From Streptomyces roseifaciens (GTDB taxonomy: Bacteria; Actinomycetota; Actinomycetes; Streptomycetales; Streptomycetaceae): a stretch of 64,000 nt of DNA. The position numbers were made by a program, and so were the translations under genes. Below, piece by piece: positions 16,545-24,900 of the stretch. The stretch is from assembly GCF_001445655.1 (NCBI RefSeq), contig NZ_LNBE01000003.1:1656530-1720529 (forward strand), written 5' to 3'. Each line of letters begins with the position of its first letter. The first letter of the stretch is position 1. The notes under the pieces were generated by a model. That model made no database searches and was not told the origin of the DNA. It was given only the letters and a program-made list of their open reading frames with translations.

Positions 16545-17533
16545 GGCGTCTCCGCGAGGCGGAAGCCCATGGCGTAGATGTCGCGCTTGTACCAGCCGTG
16601 CCGGCGCCGGACGCGGGCGAGGTCACCGAAGCGGGTGAAGCTGCCGCCGCGGGCGATCCGGTAGGCGCCCTGGGTGAGGGCGAGGTCGTCGGCGATCTCC
16701 TCCCCGCCGGGGTAGGCGGCGTAGTCGTCGGCCACGTACTCCTCGATGTTGCCCGCGAGGTCGTGCACGCCGAACGGCGAGCGCCCTGCGGGGAAGATGC
16801 CGATCGGCGTGGTCGCCAGGGGGCCCTCCTCGACGGTGTTGGCGGCCCCGGGCCGGAAGTCGTCGCCCCAGGGGAAGTCGCGGCCGTCCCCGCCGGAGGC
16901 GGCGTACTCCCACTCGGCCTCGGTCGGCAGCCGGAAGGCGCGCCCGGTGCGGGCCGCGAGCCAGGCCGCGTAGGCGTCGGCGGCCTCGGGGGTCACCGTC
17001 CACACGGGGTGGTTGGCGAGCTGGCCGGGGTAGACGCCGAAGCGCCAGGTGGTCGGCAGCTCGGTGCGGCCGGTGTCCTCCAGGAACAGGCGGAACTCGG
17101 CGTTGGTGACGGGGTACAGGGCGATGCGGAAGGCCGCGAGGTCCGCCTCGTGGACGGGGGCCTCCTTGGCGATCCACTCCTCCTCGACCCCGGCGTGGCG
17201 CCAGCGGGCGGTGACCTCGCCGACCTCGCCGGGCTCCAGGCCGAGGCTGACCCGGGCGGCGGGCACGTCGGCCATCGGTGGGTCCTCGGGGCGGATCCGC
17301 GGATCGCCGACGAGGCCGAGGACGGTGCCGGCGGCGTGGCGGCGGGCGAACGGCTCGGCGGGGTCCTGCGCGATCGCGACGAGGGCGTCCGGCTCCGTGG
17401 CGAGCAGGTCGCGGTGGCCGGCCAGGAGGTACTGCGGGCCGCGCGACACGAAGGCGTCGGGCAGGCCCATCGCGGCCCGGTCGGTCAGGGTGTTGGGGTT
17501 GGCGAGGACGACCGGCGGCGTACTGCTGGTCAT
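16541..17533 (-). CDS. SUMF1/formylglycine-generating-enzyme-fold protein of the tox type, without cysteine
   Basis: A 330-aa protein whose C-terminal two thirds is a SUMF1 (DUF323, C-type-lectin-like) domain: YPVTNAEFRLFLEDTG, LPTEAEWEYAASGG, FPWGDDFRPGAANT, SPFGVHDLAGNIEEYVAD and RIARGGSFTR...MGFRLA. The first ~80 residues are a separate extension. It contains no cysteine at all, so it cannot use the copper/cysteine chemistry of true formylglycine-generating enzymes; an iron site or purely structural role is possible. A protein of this type is one of the functionally unsolved members of the toxoflavin operon (my recollection is that it is the ToxD type). The ATG overlaps the upstream methyltransferase stop. 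It is a candidate for ring-closing chemistry (inference). Confidence 0.85.
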   Translation of the reverse strand: MTSSTPPVVLANPNTLTDRAAMGLPDAFVSRGPQYLLAGHRDLLATEPDALVAIAQDPAEPFARRHAAGTVLGLVGDPRIRPEDPPMADVPAARVSLGLEPGEVGEVTARWRHAGVEEEWIAKEAPVHEADLAAFRIALYPVTNAEFRLFLEDTGRTELPTTWRFGVYPGQLANHPVWTVTPEAADAYAAWLAARTGRAFRLPTEAEWEYAASGGDGRDFPWGDDFRPGAANTVEEGPLATTPIGIFPAGRSPFGVHDLAGNIEEYVADDYAAYPGGEEIADDLALTQGAYRIARGGSFTRFGDLARVRRRHGWYKRDIYAMGFRLAETP

Positions 17534-18285
17534 GACTGGTCTCCCGTGGACGGTCGGAGGGGGCTTCCGGTCGGCCGCACGCCGGCTCCGGCGCGGCGGA
17601 ACGTGCTCACCAGATAGGTGAGGTCCCCGACGGCGCGGGGCACCTGGCGGGTCGTCACGAGGGCGAACCCGTGGCAGGCGGCCAGCGCGGTCAGCTCGGC
17701 CTCGGTGAACTCGCGGTAGAGGCGGCTGCCCTCGTTGGCGTAGAGGCCGCCCCTGCCGTCCGCCGCGTGGAAGACGGAGAGCGTGAGGAGGCCGCCGGGG
17801 CGCAGCAGTTCGCGGACGCGGCGCAGGTACGGGCCGTACGTGCCGGGGTGCTGGTGGTGGAAGCACCCGTTGTCCAGGACCGCGTCGTACTGCGCGGTGC
17901 CCGGCAGGTCGAGGGCGGCGGTGGCGAGGAAGCGGGCGCGGCCCGGGTGGCGGCGGATGAGGGTCTCCCACTCGGGGGAGGCGACGAGGTCGATGCCGGT
18001 GACCCGGTGTCCGGCGGCGAGCAGGAGTCCGGCGTCGCGGCCGCGGCCGGCGCCGATGTCGAGCACGTGGGCGGGGGTGCCGGCGCCGGTCCGGGTGCGG
18101 AGGGCGTCCATGAGCAGGCGCGGCGCCTGCCGCATCGCCTCCTCACCGGTCCAGACGTCGCGGCCGCCGGCGTAGTGGTCGCGGAAGTCGCTGTGCAGGA
18201 CGACGGCGTAGAGGGCCTCGTCGAGCGGCGCGGCTTCGGTGCGTTCGACCGTATACCGGTCGGCTATGGAGTGGCTTGCGCCCAT
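17530..18285 (-). CDS. Class I SAM-dependent methyltransferase (TPMT-like)
   Basis: A 251-aa methyltransferase with motif I LDIGAGRGRDAG, GIDLVASPEW, LDNGCFHHQHP and RELLRPGGLLTLSVF. It differs from the two ToxA-like enzymes and looks closer to the TPMT/Methyltransf_25 group. It starts after an intra-operon hairpin and overlaps the SUMF1-fold gene by 4 bp. The Burkholderia tox operon has one methyltransferase, so this is an extra activity that may methylate another ring nitrogen or a shunt product, or may inactivate the product (inference). Confidence 0.82.
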   Translation of the reverse strand: MGASHSIADRYTVERTEAAPLDEALYAVVLHSDFRDHYAGGRDVWTGEEAMRQAPRLLMDALRTRTGAGTPAHVLDIGAGRGRDAGLLLAAGHRVTGIDLVASPEWETLIRRHPGRARFLATAALDLPGTAQYDAVLDNGCFHHQHPGTYGPYLRRVRELLRPGGLLTLSVFHAADGRGGLYANEGSRLYREFTEAELTALAACHGFALVTTRQVPRAVGDLTYLVSTFRRAGAGVRPTGSPLRPSTGDQS

Positions 18286-18354
18286 CGGTGCACGGTCCTG
18301 TCGTGTTACTGGTGCTGGGTGGTGCTGGTGCTGAGGCGGGTCCGGGCATGGGGC

Positions 18355-18399
18355 GGTCGCGGGGGAGGCGGGCGAGCAGTCCTCGCCTCCCCCGCGACC
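18355..18399 (-). terminator. Strong hairpin inside the azapteridine operon
   Basis: Perfect 16-bp inverted repeat, GGTCGCGGGGGAGGCG (18355-18370) and its complement (18384-18399), in the 130-bp gap between the WD-repeat gene and the methyltransferase. There is no T tract on the minus strand. It may be a partial terminator or a processing site that lowers expression of the five downstream genes relative to the first two. Confidence 0.6.
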
Positions 18400-18415
18400 G
18401 GTGCGGGTGCCCGTG

Positions 18416-20128
18416 CTAGATGCCGGGCGTGTAGTACACCTGGCCGTCGTAGGAGGACGCGGCGAAGGCCTTGCGCTCGGCGTCCCAGGTGAGGGACGAG
18501 ATGCCCGCGGTGGTCGGGCGGACGACGGCGGTCCACTCGCCGGCGGTGCGGTCGTAGAGCGCGATGCGGCCGTTGTAGGAACCGGAGGCGACCACGCGGC
18601 CGTCGCCGGAGGCGGCGACGCACTTGATGGAGTGGGTGTGCGGGGTGTCGAGCACCTCGGCGCGCTGCTGCGGGTCCCAGATGCGCAGCTTCAGGTCGCG
18701 GCTGACGCTGGCGAACCAGCCGTCGCCCAGGCCCGCGCAGCCGTTGGCGATCCGGTCGTGCGCGTCCTCGATCGTGGCGACCTTGGTGAGGTCCGAGATG
18801 CGGTACCAGGTCGCGGAGGCGTCGGCGGCCACGGAGAAGATGAGGTCGCCGGAGACCGCGACGCCCTTGACGGCGTTGGTGTGCAGCGGCAGGTCCTCGA
18901 CGTGCTCGGCCTCGCCGGCGCCGGTCAGGCGCAGCAGCAGGCCCTCGCCGGTGTAGGCGCCGACGACCGCGTAGGAGGCGCCGTCGCGCTCGAAGGCCGC
19001 GCCGCAGTTGAGCGGGGAGCGGTGCTGGTGGAGCTCACGGCCGGTCAGGGCGTCGAAGACCTTGCCGAGCTGGCCGCCGGAGAGCACCAGGCCGCCGAGC
19101 GGGGTGAGGAAGTTGCACAGGCTGCCGGTGCGGGCCACGACCTCGCCCTCGTGGTGCACGACGCCGCTGTCGCCGCGGTGCACGATGCCCGCGTCGCCGA
19201 TGGTCAGCGTGCCGGAGGCGGTGGGCAGCACGGCGTTGACGCCCTGGGTGGGCGGCACCTCGGCGGCGTCCCAGGCCTTGCCCTCGTAGTCGTAGCCGCG
19301 GTAGCCGGCGCCGAAGGTCGCGAAGACCAGCCGGGAGCCGCCGGCGAAGGCGCAGGAGCGGGGCCAGACGTCGTCCGGCAGGGCGGTGGTGTCGCGCCGC
19401 TCGGGGACGCCCGAGGCGACGTCCCACAGCTGCATGGTGCGGTCGTAGCTGAGGCTGACCAGCAGGTTGCGGGCGTCGTCCAGGACCAGGCGCTTGATGC
19501 CCGCCTCGTGGGCCGGCAGGACCTTGCGCTCGGTGGGGCCGACGACGATGATCTGGCCCTCGTCGTTGCCCGCGAAGATGGTGCCGCCGGAGGAGATGGC
19601 GATGGTGTCGGTCTCGATGCCGTCCATGTCGAGGTCGGCGATCAGCCCGCCGGTCTCCAGGGACCAGCGCTTGATGGTGCCGTCGTCGCTGGAGGAGATG
19701 AGCTCGTCGCTGTCGCGGGCCCACTCCACCGAGATGACGTCGGCGGTGTGGCCGGTGAAGCGGGCGACGAGCTTGCCCGTGAAGTCGTAGACCCGTACCC
19801 GGTGGTCGCGGGAGGCGGTGGCTATGAGCTCCTTGGACGGGTGGAAGACCGACATCTCCACGTCGTCCTCCTGGTCGGCGAGGACCGCGACCAGGCGCAG
19901 GTCCGGCACCGTCCACAGGCGGGCGGTGTAGTCGCTGGAGGAGGTCACCAGGTGGCGTCCGTCCGGCGAGAACGAGCACTGGTTGGCCAGGTGGTCGTGG
20001 AAGGAGCGGGCGATGGCCGTTCCGGTCCGCTGGTCCCAGCAGATGACCTGGTTGTCGTAGCCGGCGGTGGCGACGTAGGCGTCCTGCCAGGCCGCGATGC
20101 CGCTGATGGGTCCCCGGTGCTGGATCAC
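18416..20128 (-). CDS. WD40-repeat protein of the toxoflavin type
   Basis: A 570-aa protein made almost entirely of WD40-like repeats (for example CWDQRTG, ARLWTVPDL, VRVYDFTGK, IKRWSLETG, MQLWDVASG, LRIWDPQQR), enough for one large or two seven-bladed propellers. It has no signal peptide or membrane segment. A WD-repeat protein with no known catalytic role is a hallmark of the toxoflavin operon, which makes this gene a strong cluster marker (I recall the letter as ToxC). The ATG overlaps the GTP cyclohydrolase stop by 4 bp. It may be a scaffold that holds unstable intermediates, or an enzyme of unknown type (inference). Confidence 0.88.
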   Translation of the reverse strand: MIQHRGPISGIAAWQDAYVATAGYDNQVICWDQRTGTAIARSFHDHLANQCSFSPDGRHLVTSSSDYTARLWTVPDLRLVAVLADQEDDVEMSVFHPSKELIATASRDHRVRVYDFTGKLVARFTGHTADVISVEWARDSDELISSSDDGTIKRWSLETGGLIADLDMDGIETDTIAISSGGTIFAGNDEGQIIVVGPTERKVLPAHEAGIKRLVLDDARNLLVSLSYDRTMQLWDVASGVPERRDTTALPDDVWPRSCAFAGGSRLVFATFGAGYRGYDYEGKAWDAAEVPPTQGVNAVLPTASGTLTIGDAGIVHRGDSGVVHHEGEVVARTGSLCNFLTPLGGLVLSGGQLGKVFDALTGRELHQHRSPLNCGAAFERDGASYAVVGAYTGEGLLLRLTGAGEAEHVEDLPLHTNAVKGVAVSGDLIFSVAADASATWYRISDLTKVATIEDAHDRIANGCAGLGDGWFASVSRDLKLRIWDPQQRAEVLDTPHTHSIKCVAASGDGRVVASGSYNGRIALYDRTAGEWTAVVRPTTAGISSLTWDAERKAFAASSYDGQVYYTPGI

Positions 20129-20799
20129 GCTGTTCCTTCCACGAGTTCGATCGAGTGGCCGCCGTACTCGGCCTTGGCGCGCAGGTAGTGGTCGTTGTTC
20201 TCGTTACGGAAGATTCCGGTACGGACCTGTTCGACGACCTCGATCCCGTACGAGGCGAGCTGCTCGGCCTTGTCGGGGTTGTTGGTGTGCAGCCTGATCC
20301 GCGTCACCCCGAGAGCCTGCAGCATCTGGGCGGCCGAGCGGTAGTCCCGCAGGTCGTCCGAGAAGTTCAGCTCGCGGTTGGCGGCGAACGTGTCCAGGCC
20401 CTGGTCCTGCAGGCGGTAGGCGTCGAGCTTGTTGTACAGCCCGATGCCCCGGCCCTCCTGGCGCAGGTAGAGCAGGACGCCGCCGGAGGCGGCGAGCAGC
20501 TGCATCGACTCGGTCAGCTGAGGGCCGCAGTCGCACCGCGCGGAGCCGAAGACGTCGCCGGTCAGGCACTCGGAGTGCAGCCGGACCAGCGGGACGTCCG
20601 CGATCGGTCCGAACTGCACCGCCACGTGCTCCAGCCCGTCGCCGAGCCCGGTGAACGTCACCATCTGGCCGGGCGTCCAGGCCCCGTCGGCCCGCTGCAC
20701 GGGGATCTCGACGCGAGCTCTGACGCCCACGGACCCCTCCGGCGGTTCCACCGACGCCCCGTGCAACGGGGTGTCCTCCCCATTGAGTGTTTTGGGCAC
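20125..20799 (-). CDS. toxB: GTP cyclohydrolase II (ToxB-like)
   Basis: A 224-aa GTP cyclohydrolase II, which opens GTP to 2,5-diamino-6-(phosphoribosylamino)pyrimidinone with loss of formate. Zinc ligands C78, C89 and C91 lie in ECLTGDVFGSARCDCG; LRQEGRGIGLYNKLDAY is the catalytic helix; TGIFRNENNDHYLRAK closes the domain. It is a stand-alone RibA domain without the DHBP synthase half. GTG 20799 is preferred because GGGAGGAAG lies just upstream. As first gene of the operon it commits GTP to the azapteridine pathway, as ToxB does in Burkholderia. Confidence 0.92.
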   Translation of the reverse strand: MPKTLNGEDTPLHGASVEPPEGSVGVRARVEIPVQRADGAWTPGQMVTFTGLGDGLEHVAVQFGPIADVPLVRLHSECLTGDVFGSARCDCGPQLTESMQLLAASGGVLLYLRQEGRGIGLYNKLDAYRLQDQGLDTFAANRELNFSDDLRDYRSAAQMLQALGVTRIRLHTNNPDKAEQLASYGIEVVEQVRTGIFRNENNDHYLRAKAEYGGHSIELVEGTA

Positions 20800-21039
20800 T
20801 GCTTCCTCCCGTAGAACGAGCACGCCCCGAACCCCAGGGCGCAGTCACAGCATGGGTGTGGAGGGCAGCGCGGACAGCACGGTCCGTACCGGTACGGGTA
20901 CCGAGATCATTTGACAGCGGTACCGAACCATCCGGTCTGTTCGTTTGGAAGCCCGAAGCTTTTGGCCCGTCAGTTCTGCCGTGCGATCCGGACGCTTCGG
21001 GATCTTCGGTCAGGGCCCCTGTGATCGGAAACCGCTCGT
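20800..21039. promoter_or_regulatory. Promoter/operator region of the azapteridine operon
   Basis: Region upstream of the GTP cyclohydrolase gene. It holds a perfect 14-bp palindrome CCGTACCGGTACGG (20884-20897), directly followed by GGTACCGAGA (20897-20906), a TTGACA (20911-20916, plus strand) and CGGTACCG (20918-20925). The dense GTACC repeats and the match to the site at 3461-3468 suggest binding of one cluster regulator. The precise minus-strand promoter cannot be placed. Confidence 0.45.
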
Positions 21040-21180
21040 CCGGTTCTGTCTCTGGCGTCCCGCAGCCGGATCCTCGGACGGCCGCTGACGACCAGGAACA
21101 TCTCATCGGTGTCGGCGTGGTGGTGCCAGACGAACTCGCCGGACAGCCTGGCCGGTTCGATCCTCCTGGAGCCTAGGGGA
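21040..21180 (-). pseudogene. Cupin-domain gene fragment
   Basis: Read on the minus strand, 21180 to about 21060 encodes EPARLSGEFVWHHHADTDEMFLVVSGRPRIRLRD, the metal-binding core of a small cupin (HHH...E) of the mannose-6-phosphate-isomerase-like type. The sequence before and after does not continue the fold, so this is a remnant of about 40 codons. The rest of the 688-bp gap (20800-21487) shows no other gene. Confidence 0.55.
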
Positions 21181-21487
21181 GGTTCCGGTGCCGGACCTCC
21201 ATTTGTGATCACCAATCCGGCGAGCCCGGTCGGTGCCGGCGCCGTGGGATTCGCCCTCGAGCGGCGCCAGCACGGCACGACTGGTACCGGTGCGGTCGCC
21301 CTGCTGCCGCCCGGCCGTTGCACCGGGCCACCGGCCGGCTGAGCCGCCCCCCGGCGTCACCCCTTCGGGCTAATCTCCCGGCCGCCGGGAACCGCCGCCG
21401 GGCACCGCGGTGGTACTCCGCGCACCGGTACTGCGACCTGCGCAACCACCCCCCGCCGAGCCCCCCGCGCTGCTACCGTCGCGCGGC

Positions 21488-21880
21488 ATGGAGCAGCTCT
21501 TCAGCGACGACGAACTCGCCCTCATCACGGCGGCCGCGCAGGAGTCGGGGATGGACCCGCGCGACTGGGTCCGCGCCGTGGTCCTGCAACTCCTCACCGA
21601 CGACGAGTACATGGAGGAGGAACCGACCGCCTCCGGCGGCCACCACGCGGGGGACGGCCGCCCGCCGTACCGGGCCGACATGGAGCACGCCGTGTGGCCG
21701 GTCACCACCCACCGGGGGTCCGGCCGGAACATGCACGAGCTGCATCACGCCGGATGCTGGGTACCGAAGGGGGGCGAGAGGACCATGTCCACCGCGCAGG
21801 CCCGCGAAGAGCTCCTCACGCGCAACGCCCACCCCTGCGAGGCCTGCCAGCCGGAACGGTTCCTTACCCCGCTGGTCTAG
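21488..21880 (+). CDS. Small protein with C-terminal zinc-knuckle-like segment (DUF6233-like)
   Basis: A 130-aa protein in two parts. The N-terminal MEQLFSDDELALITAAAQESG...VLQLLTDDEYMEE is acidic and helical. The C-terminal ELHHAGCWVPKGGERTMSTAQAREELL...PCEACQPERF has Cys and His residues in the arrangement of Streptomyces DUF6233 proteins, whose function is unknown. Its stop is followed by a strong bidirectional terminator shared with the polyketide synthase gene. The ATG has no strong ribosome site. It is probably an unrelated chromosomal gene between two clusters. Confidence 0.6.
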   Translation: MEQLFSDDELALITAAAQESGMDPRDWVRAVVLQLLTDDEYMEEEPTASGGHHAGDGRPPYRADMEHAVWPVTTHRGSGRNMHELHHAGCWVPKGGERTMSTAQAREELLTRNAHPCEACQPERFLTPLV

Positions 21881-21910
21881 CCGTCCGCCGCAAGCGCTGC
21901 CGACCCGCAC

Positions 21911-21954
21911 GGCGGCCCGTGCGCGGCCCCGCCGGGCACCGCGCACGGGCCGCC
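21911..21954. terminator. Bidirectional terminator between the small gene and the polyketide synthase
   Basis: Perfect 16-bp inverted repeat, GGCGGCCCGTGCGCGG (21911-21926) and its complement (21939-21954), with a 12-nt loop between convergent stops. Confidence 0.8.
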
Positions 21955-21980
21955 TGTGCGGTCCGTCCTCCCGCCGGCCG

Positions 21981-24900
21981 CTACGCGGCGGGAGCCCCCG
22001 CCGGCTCGTCCTGCGGGGCGAGGACGGAGGTGACGTAGCCCGCCAGCCCCTTCGCCGTCGGGTAGTTCCACAGCACCGTCACCGGCAGCCGCACGCCGAG
22101 CAGCTTCTCCAGCTGGGCGCAGACCCGCATCGACATCACCGAGTCGAGCCCGAGGTCGGTCAGCGGCCGCTCCGGGTCCAGCTCACCGGCCGGCATCTTC
22201 ATCTCCCGCGCGAGCCGGCCGATGATCTCCTCGCCGACGCGGGCGGCGAGCTCGTCCGCCGGCAGCTCCCGCCAGCGCGCCGGGTCGTCCTCGGCGGTGG
22301 CCGCCGCGCCGTCCGCGGACAGCGGCTCCTGGCCGGGCGCCGTCGCGTCGTCGTCCGCCGCCGCCCCGTTCTCGTGCAGCGCCCCGAAGCGGGTGCCCGG
22401 CAGCCACGCGCGCAACTGCCCCTGCTCGTCGCTGATGACGATGTCGACGGTGTCCGTCGCCGGGTCCACGAGCCGGATGTCGACCCAGCCGGTCTCGGGG
22501 GCCTCGCCCACCACGCGGACCTCGCGGATGTGGGCGGGCATCCGCACGGTGGGCGGGCCGCCGTAGATGACCGGGACGATGCCGAGGGCCGCGTCCAGCA
22601 GCGGCGCCCACGTGACCTGGTCGCCGGGCACGGCGGGCGCGTGCACCCGGGCGCGTATGACGCCGTCGCCGGTCAGCAGCTCCTCGACCGTCCACGGCCA
22701 GGCGATGCCCTCCACGCCGATGGCGTCCAGGCGTCCGATCACGACCGACGGGTCCGCCGCCGTCAGGTCCCGGGGCGGCGTCACGGAGAGCATGCCGGCC
22801 GGGAACGGCGGGGCGTCCGCGGCCATGGTGGACGAGGTGGTGTGGGTCAGCCAGTTGCCCGGGCCGGAGGTGCCGGACGGGCCCGCCGGCCGGGTGCTCA
22901 GCCGCAGCGTCAGCCCCTCCTGCACGACCTGCACCTCGCGCGGGATCGCCAGCGCGACCGGGAACTTCAGCGAGACGTCGAACAGCGCCTTGCTGCCGCC
23001 CTGCCCGGGCGCGGCCTCCAGGAACGTGTGGATGATCGAGGAGGCCGGGACGATCGAGGTGCCGTGCAGCGCGTGCCCGCCGGGGAATGGCCGGACGGCG
23101 TCGTCCAGATAGGTGTTCCAGATGCGCAGCGGCGTCGAGGCCGCGACGTCGACCGGCGGGCCCAGCAGCGTGTGCCCGGTGACGTCGTGCCCGTGGGCGA
23201 CGACGGCGCCCGCGGGCAGCACGGCGTCGGTCCAGTAGCGGCGGTGCTGCCAGGCGATCGGGGGCAGCTCCGCGATCCGGCCCGCCGGGTAGTGCGCGCT
23301 CCAGTCGACCTCGGCGCCGTGGCTGTGCAGCGAGGCCAGGTTCAGCAGCAGCGTGCGCAGCTCGGGCTGGTTGCGGCGCAGGGTGTGGGCGACGTGGCCG
23401 CCCGTCACGTCCAGGTGGGCCAGGGTCTCGCCGATCGAGTGGGAGACGACCGGGTGGGGCGAGACCTCCAGGAAGCGGCGGTGGCCGTCCTCGACGGCGG
23501 CGGTGACGGCCTGGGCGAGGCGGACGGGGTTGCGCAGGTTGGCCACCCAGTAGCCGGCGTCGTGGCGCACCTGCGCCCGCGGGTCGTCGAGCGCGGTGCT
23601 GTAGAGGGGCACCTGCGGCGTGCGCGGCTGCAGCTCCGCGAGCGCCTCGCGCAGGCCCTCCGTCAGCGGGTCCATGTGGGCGCTGTGGAAGGCGACGTCG
23701 GAGTTGACGTTGCGGACGGGCACGCCCTGCGCTCCCCAGTCCTGCACGAGCGCGGCGACGGCCTCCGCGTCGCCCGAGACCACGGCCGAGGCGGGGGAGG
23801 AAGCGATCGCCGCGCAGACCGCGGCGTTCCCTTCGAGGCGGGCGGCCACCTCCTCGAAGGGCAGGCCCGCCATGGCCATGCCGCCCTTGCCGGCGACCCG
23901 GCGCAGCAGCGAGGACCTGCGCCCGCTGAGCCGGGCGCCGTCCTCCAGGGACAGCGCCCCGGCGACGACGGCCGCGGCGATCTCGCCCACGGAGTGGCCT
24001 ATGACGGCGGCCGGCCGGTGGCCGTAGGAGCGCCACACCTCGGCGAGCGCGACCTGCACCGCGAAGATCATCGACTGGGCCCGGTCGACGGCCTCGAAGT
24101 CCCCGGAGACGATGGCCTGCCGCGGCGAGAAGCCCAGCTCGGTGCGGAACACCGGCTCCAGGCGGTCGATGACGTCCGCGAACACCGCGTTGCCCGCGAG
24201 CAGTTCGCGGGCCATCCCGGTCCAGTGCGAGCCGTGGCCGGAGAAGACCCACACCGTCCCGTCGCCCGAGCCCGGGCGGACGGTGCCCTCGGCGACGTTG
24301 TCCTGCTCCTGCTCCTCCGCGTCCTCGGAGGCGACGGCCCGCAGGGCGGCCACCAGCTCCGCGCGGCCGTCCGCCACCACCGTGACCCGGTGGTCGAGGT
24401 GGGAGCGGCGGGTGGCCAGGGTGTGGCCGACCGAGGACAGCGGGGTGTCGGGGTGCCGCTCCAGCCAGTCGGCGAGCCGGCACGCGTACTCGGCGACGCC
24501 CGCGCGGGAGCGGTAGGACAGCGGGAAGAGCTGCGGCACGTTCGGCAGCGGCTCCTCCTCGCTCTCCCCGGCCGGCTCGGGCGCCTCCTCCAGGACGACG
24601 TGGCCGATCGTGCCGCCGTAGCCGTACCCCGAGACGCCCGCGCGCCGCGGGGTGTCGCCCTTGGGCCAGACCTGGTGCTCGGTCACCAGCCGCAGCCCCC
24701 ACTCCTCCCACGGGATGTCCGGGCTGGGCTCGCTGGTGAGGACCGTCGCCGCCATCTCGGCGCGCTGCAGCATCAGCGTCGCCTTGATGATGCCGGCGAC
24801 GCCCGAGGCGGGCTCGGCGTGCCCGATGTTGGACTTCACCGAACCGATCCAGCACGGCTTGTCGGCGGGGCGGCCCGCGCCGAAGACCGCGTGCAGCCCC

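Noticed and set aside
15414..20799. Riboflavin biosynthesis operon
   Set aside because: GTP cyclohydrolase II and RibD are shared with riboflavin synthesis, but riboflavin synthase, lumazine synthase and DHBP synthase are missing, while WD-repeat, SUMF1-fold and ToxA-like genes are present.
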